Source of the DNA: JAFEBO01 sp036392375
GTDB lineage: Bacteria; Planctomycetota; Phycisphaerae; Phycisphaerales; UBA1924
Direction: 5' to 3'
Assembly: GCA_036392375.1 (NCBI GenBank)
Contig: DASVYC010000105.1
Location: forward strand, 8,588-72,587
DNA: 64,000 nucleotides
Shown: positions 9,476 through 18,894 of the stretch, in pieces
How the letters are laid out: every line of letters starts with the position of its first letter
Position numbering within the stretch: position 1 is the stretch's first letter
Program-made: the position numbers and the translations under genes
The notes under the pieces: generated by a model
Database searches by the model: none
What the model was told of the DNA's origin: nothing
Seen by the model: the letters and a program-made list of their open reading frames with translations, nothing else

Positions 9476-10408
9476 CTACTGACAGAGCAAGGCGTCGTAG
9501 GCCACCGCGAAGAGCGAGAAATCGGCGTCGTCGACGAAGCCGTCGAGGTTGAGATCGGCGGGACAACCGGCGGGCATGGAAGTGTCTGCACAGTCGAGGA
9601 TGTTGTACGCGCTGGCGAAGATCTGGAAGTCCGAGTCATCGACGAGGCCGTCGATGTTCAGGTCTCCGGCGCAGGCTTGATAGCTCGCGTTGCTGCACCA
9701 TTGGAGCGTGGCGCCGGGGGTCAGAACTTTGGCGGTGAGGCTGCCGGCGAGGTTGGCGCTGATGGTGTCGGAGTAGACGGTGCCGCCGAGCATGCGGTAG
9801 TCCTGGATGACGCAGAAGAGGCGGCCGTCGACGTCGCGGGATTGGCCGACGGGCACGGTGACGGTCATGCTCGCCGAGGCGGGAGCGGTGAAGTTGAAGT
9901 TGGCGGGGGCTCCGAAGCTGAAGGTGGCGCTCGCGGACTTGGCGGCACCGGGGTCGGTGGCGAAGGTGCTTCCCGAGAAACTGCCGGTGAACTGGATCTG
10001 CACCGGCGTGCCTGCGGGGAGCGTGGCGGAGGTGACGGTGTAGCGATCGCGGAACCAGGCTTTGGGTTCGCCGCCGATGCACCAGTCGATCCACACGAAG
10101 AGCCCGTTGCCGGGCGTGTTGGTGGCGCTGGCGGAGCCGGCGAAGCTGAAGCGTCCGTACGTGGAGGTGGCGAGCCAACTTCCCGAGGACGTGCCGCCGA
10201 TTCCAGAGTCGGAGGCGATGCCCGGGGTGTTGAGCGAAGAGCCCGGCAAGGGGGAGACCCAGCCGGAGTCGACGCAGACGTCTTGATTGGCCCCGCCGTT
10301 AACCTTGTTGACGAGGCGCATGTGGTTCTTGACGCCGCAGACGGGTTGGGCGAGTGCGGCGGGGGCGAGGACGGCGACAGCGAGCGCGAGCGGGAACACA
10401 GGTCGCAT
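9476..10408 (-). CDS. Secreted GC-dockerin protein of unknown function
   Basis: 310 residues from the ATG at 10408, with GGAG about 10 bases upstream. Residues 1-20 are a signal peptide ending PAALAQ. The body contains several cysteines (VCGVKNH, DVCVDSGW, WIDWCIGGEP, RLFCVIQDY) that may form disulfides, and beta-strand-rich segments. I do not recognise the family. The tag is canonical and ends LLCQ, one of only two Cys-Gln endings in the island. It is the last minus-strand gene and faces lpdA across about 190 bases, so the two promoters must lie in that divergent gap. Confidence 0.9.
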   Translation of the reverse strand: MRPVFPLALAVAVLAPAALAQPVCGVKNHMRLVNKVNGGANQDVCVDSGWVSPLPGSSLNTPGIASDSGIGGTSSGSWLATSTYGRFSFAGSASATNTPGNGLFVWIDWCIGGEPKAWFRDRYTVTSATLPAGTPVQIQFTGSFSGSTFATDPGAAKSASATFSFGAPANFNFTAPASASMTVTVPVGQSRDVDGRLFCVIQDYRMLGGTVYSDTISANLAGSLTAKVLTPGATLQWCSNASYQACAGDLNIDGLVDDSDFQIFASAYNILDCADTSMPAGCPADLNLDGFVDDADFSLFAVAYDALLCQ

Positions 10409-10596
10409 GGGGAAGGCTCCAAGAGTGTGGGCGTGTCGAGCATACGGCCCGAGTCAAAGTTCCCAGCGTGAAAGGCTGCTTGTGGACGCAAAGGCCCCGG
10501 TTCGCGGTCTTGTGGCCTCGCTCTTTCCTATAGTCGCCCCCGCTCGCCGCGAGGCCGTTTCAGGCTCCGGCGGGCATGTCTAGAAAGGATGCACCA

Positions 10597-12165
10597 GTGG
10601 CCGAGCGGCACTTTGACGTTGTGGTGATTGGCGGCGGACCCGGCGGGTATGTCGGGGCTATCCGGGCGGCTCAGCTCGGGTACAAGACAGCGGTCATCGA
10701 GCGCGACAAGCTCGGCGGCGTGTGCCTCAACTGGGGCTGCATTCCCAGCAAGGCGTTGCTCGCGAACGCGGAACTCATGGAGAAGCTCCAGGAGCGCGAG
10801 GCGTGGGGCCTGCAGATCCAGGGCGATGTGAAGTTCGACTGGACCAAGACCATCGGGCGCTCGCGCGATGTCGCGAGCAAGCTCAACAAGGGTGTTGAGT
10901 TCCTGATGAAGAAGAACAAGATCGAGTTCCTCAAGGGCAACGCGAAGATTGTGGCCGCGGCGAAGCCCGGGGCCCGCGGGCCGCAGAACGCGGTGAAGAT
11001 CCAGGTGCAGGAATGCACGGTGCAGGATCAGCTCACCAGCGCGCCCGCCACGCCCGGCGCGGTGAAGGAGACGATCACGGCGACCCACGTCGTGGTCGCC
11101 ACCGGCTCGGTCGCTCGCGACCTGCCCTTCGCGAAGTTCGACGGCGACAAGATCTGGGGCGCCCGCGAGGCGATGTTCAACAAGGCCCAGCCCAAGAGTT
11201 TGATCGTGGTCGGCGCCGGTGCGATCGGCATGGAGTTTGGGTACTTCTATCACACCTTCGGGACCAAGGTGACGGTCATCGAGATGATGCCGCGGATTCT
11301 GCCCGTCGAGGACGACGACGTGTGCGTCGCTATGGAGAAGGTCTTCAAGAAGCACGGCATGGAGATCAAGACCTCCACCGGCGTCACCAACATCGAGAAG
11401 ACGGCGACGGGTGTGAAGGTCACGGTCGCGCCGATGGTGAACGGCAAACCCGACGAATCCAAGAAGGAAACGCTCGAGGCCGAGAAGGTGCTGCTCGCGA
11501 TCGGCGTGAAGGGCCGCTTCGACGGGCTGTTTGATGCATCGCTGGGGCTCGAGACCTTCAAGGACCACATCAAGACCGATTACGACGCGAGCAAGCCCGA
11601 GCCGCGGGGTATCGATTACAAGACGAATCTGCCTGGGATTTACGCGATCGGCGACGTGATAGGACCGCCGTGGCTCGCGCACGTCGCGGGCGAAGAGGCG
11701 ATCATCTGCGTCGAGCGCCTCGCCTGGCGCGACGGCAAGACCGAGCACGGCAAGAAGCTCCACGAGCCCATCCCGATCGACTACACCGTCATCCCGGGCT
11801 GCACCTACTGCCACCCGCAGGTCGCCAGCGTCGGCTTCACCGAGCGTGCCCTCAAGGAACGCGGCCTGGTCAAGGGCAAGGACTACGACACCGGAACCTT
11901 CCCCTTCAGCGCACTGGGCAAGGCCATCGCCACACGCCACACCGATGGCTTCTGCAAGATCATCCGCGGTCTGCCGCGCGGCGAGATCCTGGGTGCGCAC
12001 ATCATGGGCGACCAGGCGACCGAGCTGATCGCCGAGCTGTCGCTGGCGCGGCGTCTCGAAGCCACCAGCGAGGAACTCATCTGCACGATCCATGCGCACC
12101 CGACGATGCACGAGTCGGTGCACGAGGCGGCGCTGGCGAGCGAGGGGCGGATGATCAATTCGTGA
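10597..12165 (+). CDS. lpdA: Dihydrolipoyl dehydrogenase
   Basis: E3 component of 2-oxoacid dehydrogenase complexes; it reoxidises lipoamide with FAD and NAD in the cytoplasm. I prefer the GTG at 10597 (522 residues) because AAAGGA stands 7 bases before it and the product then begins AERHFDVVVIGGGPGG like family members; an in-frame ATG lies at 10576. FAD site: G12-G-G-P-G-G. Redox disulfide: C43-LNWG-C48. NAD site: VVGAGAIGMEFGY. The C-terminal interface has the catalytic His-Glu pair in HAHPTMHE. It is about 50 residues longer than usual, partly from an insertion rich in Ala, Pro and Gly before the TATHVVVATGS strand. It is the only housekeeping gene within the secretome island and no E1/E2 genes are nearby. 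Confidence 0.96.
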   Translation: MAERHFDVVVIGGGPGGYVGAIRAAQLGYKTAVIERDKLGGVCLNWGCIPSKALLANAELMEKLQEREAWGLQIQGDVKFDWTKTIGRSRDVASKLNKGVEFLMKKNKIEFLKGNAKIVAAAKPGARGPQNAVKIQVQECTVQDQLTSAPATPGAVKETITATHVVVATGSVARDLPFAKFDGDKIWGAREAMFNKAQPKSLIVVGAGAIGMEFGYFYHTFGTKVTVIEMMPRILPVEDDDVCVAMEKVFKKHGMEIKTSTGVTNIEKTATGVKVTVAPMVNGKPDESKKETLEAEKVLLAIGVKGRFDGLFDASLGLETFKDHIKTDYDASKPEPRGIDYKTNLPGIYAIGDVIGPPWLAHVAGEEAIICVERLAWRDGKTEHGKKLHEPIPIDYTVIPGCTYCHPQVASVGFTERALKERGLVKGKDYDTGTFPFSALGKAIATRHTDGFCKIIRGLPRGEILGAHIMGDQATELIAELSLARRLEATSEELICTIHAHPTMHESVHEAALASEGRMINS

Positions 12166-12199
12166 GTCCGGTTCGATCCATGGACACGTGAAGTAGACT

Positions 12200-12248
12200 G
12201 CGGCGTCGGAGCGGGAATCGATCCCCTTCCGACGCCGCGGTCGATTTT
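12200..12248 (+). terminator. Intrinsic terminator downstream of lpdA
   Basis: GCGGCGTCGGA (12200-12210) pairs perfectly with 12238-12248. The loop contains a further GGGA/TCCC stem, and the T-rich stretch TCGATTTTG follows. It lies 34 bases after the lpdA stop. A TAGACT box at 12194 overlaps its left edge and could be the -10 of the next gene. Confidence 0.65.
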
Positions 12249-12266
12249 GTTGCGAAGGAGTTTGAG

Positions 12267-13781
12267 GTGCCCGATCTGTTCCGCACTGCTATCGCCGGCT
12301 CGTTGGCCGGCTCGCTCGCTTCCTCCGCCCTCGCCAGCGGCGTCACCATTGTCACCCATGGCTTCAACGCCGATATGACGTGGGTGAACGCCATGGCGGA
12401 TGCGATTGCGCGGCGAGCGGGCGGCGGGTCGGCTCCTGGCATCAGCGTGACGCGGGTCAACCTGGTTGTGACACAGGGAGCCAATGGGCTGGTGGTGACG
12501 CAGGCACCGATCGCGGTGGCACCGGAGGCGACGTTCACGACCGGCGAGTTTGTGATCGGCTTGGACTGGACGGCGATCGATTCGTTCCAGCGTGGGCAAC
12601 CCCTCCCTCAACCCCTCCCTCAGCCCCTGCCGCCGGATGTGGGTGAAGACGCGACTCCGACGCAGAACGTGGCGCAGGCGGTGTTCGCGTACTTGCAGAC
12701 GTGGAACTACGGCGGGCGGCCGATCTTGGCGCAGCCGTTCCATGTGATCGGGCACAGCCGCGGCGGGGCGCTGGTGGCGTCGCTGGCGCGGACGATGGGC
12801 GAGAGCGGCGTGTGGGTCGATCAACTCACCACGCTGGATCCCGTGCCCGTCGCGCTCTTCGGTGATGCCGCGGCACGGGTGGTGAGCACGGTGGTGTTCG
12901 CGGACAACATCTGGCAGAACGTCGCGCTGCCCAGCGGCTCGAGCCTGGCGGGTGCGTTCAACCAGCAGATGGGCAATCTTGGTTCGGGCAATCACAGCCT
13001 GATCCACACCTGGTACTACGGCACGATCGATCCGCTGGCGACCGGCGACGGCGAGTGCGCATCGTGCATCAACCCGGCGTGGTACACCTCGGACGTGGAC
13101 ACCAAGCCGCGGGCGCAGAGCGGGTTCTGGTATGCGCGCGTGGCGGGCGGTGATCGCACGGGCGTGCAGGCGCGGGCGGGATTGCTGAGCACGCTCGGCG
13201 GCGCGGCGACCGTGGGCACCAACGGGAGGCTTGCGATCACGACCGCGCAGCCCGCGTGGCCCAATGTCTTCCAGGTGCAGACCGACAAGGCCACGATCGC
13301 GCAGGGCGAGGCGAACACGACCGATTTCTACTACCAATCCGCAGGGGCGTCGGTGTCGGCATCGGTGTATGCGTCGGATGATCGCAACCCCGCCCACGGC
13401 GGGACGCTGCTTGGCACGGTCGCTCTTCCGGCAGCATCGACTCCGACGTTCGCGTCGGTGGGGTGGGCGACGACGCCCGCGGCAAGGTCGCAGCCGTACA
13501 ACGTGTACGTGGCGATCACCGGCGCCGGGGGACGCACGCGCGTGGATTTCGACGCGTTTGCGGTCACGGTCAACGCCCCCGCGTGCCCCGGCGATCTGAC
13601 CTCCGACGGCTTCGTGGACGACGCGGACTTCGTGGTCTTCGCGGGCGCGTACAACCTGCTGGTGTGCTCCGATCCGTCCATGCCCCCGGGTTGCCCGGCG
13701 GACCTGAACAACGACGCCTCGGTCGACGACGCGGACTTTGTGCTGTTCGCGGCGGCGTACGAGACGCTGGTGTGTCCCTAA
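12267..13781 (+). CDS. Secreted alpha/beta-hydrolase (lipase-like) with GC-dockerin
   Basis: 504 residues from a GTG with AAGGAG 6 bases upstream. Residues 1-24 are a signal peptide (SLAGSLASSALASG). An alpha/beta-hydrolase follows: oxyanion segment THGFNAD at about 31-37, nucleophile elbow G-H-S-R-G-G near 165, the acid probably in LTTLDPVP, and the base probably in NHSLIHTWYYG. It resembles lipase- or phospholipase-like enzymes. A Pro/Gln linker (PLPQPLPQPLPP, encoded by CCCTCCCTCAA direct repeats at 12599-12630) is inserted before the elbow. A beta-sandwich of about 100 residues and the dockerin tag (ending LVCP) follow. The substrate cannot be told. Confidence 0.9.
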   Translation: MPDLFRTAIAGSLAGSLASSALASGVTIVTHGFNADMTWVNAMADAIARRAGGGSAPGISVTRVNLVVTQGANGLVVTQAPIAVAPEATFTTGEFVIGLDWTAIDSFQRGQPLPQPLPQPLPPDVGEDATPTQNVAQAVFAYLQTWNYGGRPILAQPFHVIGHSRGGALVASLARTMGESGVWVDQLTTLDPVPVALFGDAAARVVSTVVFADNIWQNVALPSGSSLAGAFNQQMGNLGSGNHSLIHTWYYGTIDPLATGDGECASCINPAWYTSDVDTKPRAQSGFWYARVAGGDRTGVQARAGLLSTLGGAATVGTNGRLAITTAQPAWPNVFQVQTDKATIAQGEANTTDFYYQSAGASVSASVYASDDRNPAHGGTLLGTVALPAASTPTFASVGWATTPAARSQPYNVYVAITGAGGRTRVDFDAFAVTVNAPACPGDLTSDGFVDDADFVVFAGAYNLLVCSDPSMPPGCPADLNNDASVDDADFVLFAAAYETLVCP

Positions 13782-13994
13782 GGACCGCGGCAAGCTGAGC
13801 TGATAGAGAGTCGTGAGGCGTGGACCCCTTGTGCCCCTTCCCCGCGGGGATGCCGGCGTGCCCTCGCGGGAGCGTTCGGGCGTGTCAGGGGCGTGTATGC
13901 GTGGGCAAAATCGAGGAAACGGGCAGATCGCTGTCGCGACGGGCGGGGTCGCGCGGTAGCTTCGCGGCCTGGGCCTGGCAGGAGGGTGTTGCAC

Positions 13995-15107
13995 ATGAGG
14001 AATCAGTTACAGTCGGTGTCGCGTCGGGGTCGTAGGGCTGCATCGGTGATGGTGTGTGCCTCGGCGGTGTGCGTGGGGGGAGCCGCGTGGGGCGCGATCT
14101 CGCAGTCGACTATCACGGCGCCCGGCGGGTTTGTGCAGGCGGCGGCGGGGCCTTCGACCAACGGCGGGCCGGGCTGGCCCGGTGGCGATTGGACCACGGC
14201 GTTCCCGGGGACGGCGGACCGGCAGGAGGGCTCGTTCACGGGCAACAACTCGGTGAGCCGCAGCGCCTCGTTCAGCGGCTCGGGGATCGTCAACAGCGCG
14301 TCGGGCACGGTGGGCATGGGCACCGCGCAGATGAACGCGAGCAACGCGTTCCCGTCCACGGCCGGGTTCTCGGCGGGGATTGCCAACGGCGGATGGAAAG
14401 AGTCGTTCGTGATCTCGCACGCCTCGTTCAACGGCCAGGCGGGGACGATGCAGTTCACCGTCCAGGTCGAGGGTCGCTTGGATGCAACGGGCATCACCGG
14501 GTCCGCGGCGATCACGACCACGGCGTACAAGGACAACGCGCAGCTCATGTCCAACCCGCTCGCGAGTCCCGGCGGTTCGGATCTGCTCAGCACCGATCGT
14601 CAGTACGGCAACTGGGCGGTCGCGACCTTCGGCGAGGGCGAGGTGACCGGCAAGACGGTCTTTGACACCGTGACCTTCGCGGTGCCGTTCACGTTCGGCA
14701 CGCCGTTCAACCTTGGCGTGTACGTGAACGCGCGGGCGGGGCAGCGGTCCTCGGGCGGGTTCGGCACGCAATCCACCGCGACCGTGCAGCTCACGCGCTT
14801 CCGCTGGGGCGGGATCGCCAACATTTACGCGGGCCCGAATCCGATCACGGGCGCCACGGTCTCGAGCGGCACGGGCATCAACTGGGCGAATCCCGTCGAG
14901 CCGGGTTCTTGTCCGGGTGACATCAACACCGACGGCTTTGTGGACGACGCGGACTTTCAGATCTTCGCCGCGGCGTACAACATCCTGGACTGCGCGGATC
15001 CCTCGATGCCCTCGGGGTGCCCCTCGGACCTGAACGGCAACGGGTTTGTGGACGACACGGATTTTTCGGTGTTCGCGCCGGCGTACGACACGCTCGTGTG
15101 CCCGTAG
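13995..15107 (+). CDS. Secreted GC-dockerin protein of unknown function
   Basis: 370 residues from the ATG at 13995, preceded by GGAGGG. The N-terminus has several arginines followed by a hydrophobic stretch (VMVCASAVCVGGAAWG), a long signal peptide. The body is rich in Ser, Gly and Thr with alternating strands (SVSRSASFSGSG, TMQFTVQVEG, AITTTAYKDNA, TVTFAVPFTFG). It resembles generic sandwich domains of PEP-CTERM-type proteins, and I recognise no activity. The canonical tag ends LVCP. Confidence 0.9.
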   Translation: MRNQLQSVSRRGRRAASVMVCASAVCVGGAAWGAISQSTITAPGGFVQAAAGPSTNGGPGWPGGDWTTAFPGTADRQEGSFTGNNSVSRSASFSGSGIVNSASGTVGMGTAQMNASNAFPSTAGFSAGIANGGWKESFVISHASFNGQAGTMQFTVQVEGRLDATGITGSAAITTTAYKDNAQLMSNPLASPGGSDLLSTDRQYGNWAVATFGEGEVTGKTVFDTVTFAVPFTFGTPFNLGVYVNARAGQRSSGGFGTQSTATVQLTRFRWGGIANIYAGPNPITGATVSSGTGINWANPVEPGSCPGDINTDGFVDDADFQIFAAAYNILDCADPSMPSGCPSDLNGNGFVDDTDFSVFAPAYDTLVCP

Positions 15108-15142
15108 GGCAACCTTGGTGCCGGGTCTCTTGATCGGGTCGA

Positions 15143-15148
15143 TACGCT
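15143..15148 (+). promoter_or_regulatory. Probable -10 box of a leaderless mRNA
   Basis: TACGCT ends 6 bases before the ATG at 15155 and no Shine-Dalgarno sequence is present, so transcription would start at or next to the start codon. No good -35 element is seen at 16-18 bases. Confidence 0.4.
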
Positions 15149-15154
15149 GATCTC

Positions 15155-15967
15155 ATGCGGATGACCATCGATTCATGTCCTTGGGGGAGCGTTCGTTTTC
15201 GTGCCGCGATCGGCGCCGCGGTGCTGACCGCCGCTTCGGGTGCCGCTTGGGGCGCCGCGGCTCAGCCCATTCTCCTCGACTTTGAGGACATTGCGTCGAT
15301 GAACAACGCGCCGGGCGCGTCGATTCCGGCCGTGTCGCGCCTTTCTGACTTCTATCTCGCGACGCACGGCGTGCGGTTCTTCTCGGGATCGCCGTTTGTC
15401 GCGGTTGTGAATCACGGCTCGAACACGCCGAGCGGTGTGAACATTCTGGGCGGCTCCACCCCGGACGGACGGCTGACGTATCAGAACACCTTCCCGGTGG
15501 AGGCGGCGTTCTTCGATCCCACCGGAACGGTGCGGTACGTCGTCAGCGCCGTCTCCGTCCGCGGCGATCTCACCTCCATTCCCGGGACCAAGACGCTTGA
15601 GGCTTATGGAGTCGCCGGGAATCTGCTGGGCAGCGACACGCAGCCCGACAGCAACCCGGCGGCGCTGGCCGTCAACGCGCCAGGGATTCATCGCGTCCGG
15701 ATCTTCTCGCAGAGCGCGACGGTGGGCTTCGATGATCTGCGGTTTGACACGCCGCGGAATCCGGCGAGCTGCACAGGCGATCTCAACACCGACGGCCTGG
15801 TCGACGATGCCGACTTTCAGATCTTCGCGCTCGCCTACAACATCCTCGACTGCGCGGACCCTGCGATGCCCTCGGGCTGCCCGGCGGACCTTAACAGCGA
15901 CGGCTTCGTCGACGACTCCGATTTCTCGGCGTTCGCGGCGGCGTACGACGCGCTCGTGTGCCCGTGA
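15155..15967 (+). CDS. Secreted GC-dockerin protein of unknown function
   Basis: 270 residues from the ATG at 15155; a second ATG two codons on is possible. There is no Shine-Dalgarno sequence and the mRNA may be leaderless. The signal peptide extends to about residue 36 (AVLTAASGAAWGAAAQ). The body begins LLDFEDI and contains VEAAFFDPTGTVRYV and GIHRVRIFSQSATVGFDDLRF. This pattern matches the anonymous 'LDFED...GFDDL' sandwich domains common before C-terminal sorting tags. No enzymatic motif is present. The canonical tag ends LVCP. Confidence 0.9.
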   Translation: MRMTIDSCPWGSVRFRAAIGAAVLTAASGAAWGAAAQPILLDFEDIASMNNAPGASIPAVSRLSDFYLATHGVRFFSGSPFVAVVNHGSNTPSGVNILGGSTPDGRLTYQNTFPVEAAFFDPTGTVRYVVSAVSVRGDLTSIPGTKTLEAYGVAGNLLGSDTQPDSNPAALAVNAPGIHRVRIFSQSATVGFDDLRFDTPRNPASCTGDLNTDGLVDDADFQIFALAYNILDCADPAMPSGCPADLNSDGFVDDSDFSAFAAAYDALVCP

Positions 15968-16104
15968 CGTGATTCGAGACCGATAACGCGGGTTGTGCAA
16001 GACGCATCGCCGGCACACCGGTTGGCGGCCGCACCGGATTGAGGTGGGAGCAGCCCTACGGATGTGGTAGCTTGGCTGCGAAACGCGCGCAGACCGGAGC
16101 AGTC

Positions 16105-18786
16105 ATGAAGAGCGTCCCGAATATCGGCGGAGCGGCTTGGGCAATCGGCTTGTCGATCGGACTCGCTGTGGCGAGCGTGGCGCGGGGGCAGAGCCTGCAA
16201 ACCCTGCCCCCCGCGAACAACGCGATCGCGGGAAACAGCTTCAACTCGCTCCCGATCGGGAACTTTGTGTCCGGCACCCACCAGACGATGTATGGAGCGG
16301 ATCTCCTCACCGGGATCCCGGTCGGCAGCGTGATCACCGGCATGCAGCTCCGGCTGGCGAAGTCGAACTCCACCACTTTCCCGGGGTCGGCGCTCACGAT
16401 CTCGCGTTACGACGTCACGCTGGCGTCCTCGGCGCTGACGCCGGCGACGATGTCGTCCACATTCGCGACCAACCTGTTGAACCCGGTGGCTGTCCGCAGC
16501 GGCCCGCTGCAACTGGCAGCGGGGGCGTACCAGTGGATCAACAGCGGCGCCGGCGTTCCGGAGCCCTGGGGTCCTGTCATCCCGTTCACGACCGGGTACC
16601 GGTACGCGGGCGGGCCGCTGGTGATCCAGTGGCGCGTGGTGAGCCCGTCGAACACGTTCAACGCCTTCGCAGATTTGAATAGCGGCGGCGGTTCTCAGCG
16701 GTTCGCGTACACGGATATCAACCCGGACGCGACGACGGCGACCTCGGTCTCGCCAACCGCGGGGGGTGTGATCGTGCGGCTGACGTTCACGCCGCCGCCG
16801 GTCGATCTGGCGAAGGGCGTGACCAAGGTGATCGTGGCGGATCGGACCGCGGCGTCGTTGGGAAATACGAGCGAGGGCGTGCTGACGTGGTTCGCGCCGT
16901 ACACCCAGGTGGCGGTGGCGTCGGAAACGCAGTTCGACACCATCGGCCCGGGCTCGGACTTTGTCGGCATGGCGTGGCGCATGGGAAACGTGCAAGTCCT
17001 CTGGCCGGCGGCTCCCGCGAACTTCGGGCAGCTCGACGTGCAGCTCTCGCGCTCGCAGCGGGCTCCCGGATCGCTGTCCAACACGATCGCGACCAACGTG
17101 GGTGCGGACGCGGTTGCCGTGCGCTCGGGAGCGTTCAGCTTCCCGGTTGCGGCGTTCACGCCGCGCGGGTCCGCGGCGGTCGCGCCCTTTGGTCCGGAGA
17201 TCCCGTTCACCAACGCGTACACGTACCGCGGGGGGCCGATGCTGTCGGTGGTGCGCCACAGCGGGCAGGGTTCGGGCGAGGCGGGGTTCATGGACGCCAT
17301 CACGATCGGCAATCCGGCGTACAACAGCGATGTGCAGGCGTGGCAGCAAGCCTCGATCTCGGCCACCTCCGCAACGGCGAGCTCGTCGTACCTCGCGACC
17401 ATGTACAGCGTGGACGCGGGGACCAGTTCGCCGCTCAACCAGCTCAGCCCGGGTGCTGACCAGTTCGGCTTCGAGCTCGTGGATGCGCCTGTGCTCCAGA
17501 CCGTCCTCTCGGCCTCCGAGCTGCGGTACATCCCGGTCGGCAGCGTGATCGATTCGCTCTGGCTCCGCCAGATCGCGTCCGCGGCCGGCGCGGCGCCCGC
17601 GTCCACCGTGACATCGCCGAGCTTCGAGGTCAGCGTCAGCAGCGCCACGCAGCAGCCCGACGCCATCGGCACGAGCTTCGCGAGCAACGAGGGTGCCGAC
17701 AAGGTGGTCGTGTATAGCGGCGGGTGGTCGCTCGCGGCGGGTTCGGTGCCGTCCGGCACCAACGGGAACTTCGGCAAGCTCGTGCAGTTTCAGATGTCGT
17801 TCGTCTACAAGGGCGGTCCGCTGTGCGTCACGATCCGGCACGCCGGGCTGTCCGGAACGATCGGTTCGATGGAAGCCTTGTTCGGCACCACCGGCACCAA
17901 CCGCAGCGTGTGGGCAGGCACCCCCGGTTCGGCGAGCGGCAGCTTCTACTCGGCGGGATACACCGGCACCGCGCTCAAGCTGGGATACATCCCTTCCGTG
18001 ATGACGCCCGGCAGCATCGCGACCGCCGAGGGTGCCGACGGCTACTTGGCGCCGACACTGGGGAGCTATGTGCTTCAGACCATCGTCTCCGCGAGCGATC
18101 TCAGCACGATCGACCTCGGTTCGGTCCTCACGGGCCTGAGCCTTCGCCACAGCTCTTCGGGGGGAGGCCCGTCGTTCCCCGAGGCGGATACGACGCTCGG
18201 TCAGTTCGACATCTCGATCGCCCCCGCTTCGTCGCCGCCCTTGGGTGTGAGCTCGACTTTCGCCAGCAACATCGGCCCCGGTGAGGTCGTGGTGCGGTCC
18301 GGGTTCCTGAGGGTTCCGGCGAACGCGTACCCGGCTTCGGGCTCTCCCGCCGTGCCCGGGCAGAACGCGTGGTACGTGCCGTTCTCGAGGGCGTATGTCT
18401 ACAACGGCGGCGACCTGTGCGTCACGATCCGAGGCCAGGGAATACTGACCGCGAGCGGCAGCTACGACTGCGGCAGCACGATCGGCCCGCGCAGCGCGAC
18501 TATTTATAACTACTCCTCGTCCGCCGCCACATCGGGCACGGTCTACCGACCGCTGGGTATCCGCTTCGCGTTCACGCCCCGGTCGTTCTGTCCGGCGGAC
18601 CTGAACAATGACGGCGTGGTGACGGACAACGATTTCACGATCTTCGCCGCCGCGTACAACATCCTGGATTGCGCCGACCCGTTGATGCCGCTGGGCTGCC
18701 CCGGGGACCTGAACTTCGACCGCGTGGTGGACGATCTGGACTTCTCGGTCTTTGCGACGGCGTACGACACGCTGCTGTGCCCGTGA
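16105..18786 (+). CDS. Secreted four-module repeat protein with GC-dockerin
   Basis: 893 residues from the ATG at 16105, with GGAG upstream. Residues 1-29 are a signal peptide ending VARGQ. Four copies of a module of about 200 residues follow. Each has a GSVITGM/GSVIDSL/GSVLTGL strand, a (Y/F)DxxxxSS strand, T(F/I)A(S/T)N, a VxxSG strand, and Y-x-Y-x-G-G-x-L-x-(I/V)-x-x-R. The last ~65 residues are the canonical tag ending LLCP. The protein is a clear paralogue of the truncated gene at 1-1606. I do not recognise the module; a repeated binding or structural sandwich is the likeliest reading. Confidence 0.93.
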   Translation: MKSVPNIGGAAWAIGLSIGLAVASVARGQSLQTLPPANNAIAGNSFNSLPIGNFVSGTHQTMYGADLLTGIPVGSVITGMQLRLAKSNSTTFPGSALTISRYDVTLASSALTPATMSSTFATNLLNPVAVRSGPLQLAAGAYQWINSGAGVPEPWGPVIPFTTGYRYAGGPLVIQWRVVSPSNTFNAFADLNSGGGSQRFAYTDINPDATTATSVSPTAGGVIVRLTFTPPPVDLAKGVTKVIVADRTAASLGNTSEGVLTWFAPYTQVAVASETQFDTIGPGSDFVGMAWRMGNVQVLWPAAPANFGQLDVQLSRSQRAPGSLSNTIATNVGADAVAVRSGAFSFPVAAFTPRGSAAVAPFGPEIPFTNAYTYRGGPMLSVVRHSGQGSGEAGFMDAITIGNPAYNSDVQAWQQASISATSATASSSYLATMYSVDAGTSSPLNQLSPGADQFGFELVDAPVLQTVLSASELRYIPVGSVIDSLWLRQIASAAGAAPASTVTSPSFEVSVSSATQQPDAIGTSFASNEGADKVVVYSGGWSLAAGSVPSGTNGNFGKLVQFQMSFVYKGGPLCVTIRHAGLSGTIGSMEALFGTTGTNRSVWAGTPGSASGSFYSAGYTGTALKLGYIPSVMTPGSIATAEGADGYLAPTLGSYVLQTIVSASDLSTIDLGSVLTGLSLRHSSSGGGPSFPEADTTLGQFDISIAPASSPPLGVSSTFASNIGPGEVVVRSGFLRVPANAYPASGSPAVPGQNAWYVPFSRAYVYNGGDLCVTIRGQGILTASGSYDCGSTIGPRSATIYNYSSSAATSGTVYRPLGIRFAFTPRSFCPADLNNDGVVTDNDFTIFAAAYNILDCADPLMPLGCPGDLNFDRVVDDLDFSVFATAYDTLLCP

Positions 18787-18894
18787 GGCCGTTGCGGCCG
18801 CGCTGTGGCGCACCGTCGGGGTTCGATCGCATGCGATGGCGTGACATTGTGTAGCCCCCGCCGTCCCGCTCGGCGCACGAGAGGCGGAGGGACT

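Noticed and set aside
15835..18813. A 992-residue minus-strand open frame, and other very long antisense frames (for example 19773-21461 and 27836-29530)
   Set aside because: They are Arg/His/Ala-rich shadows of well-supported plus-strand genes, caused by high GC at third codon positions, with no ribosome sites or recognisable domains.
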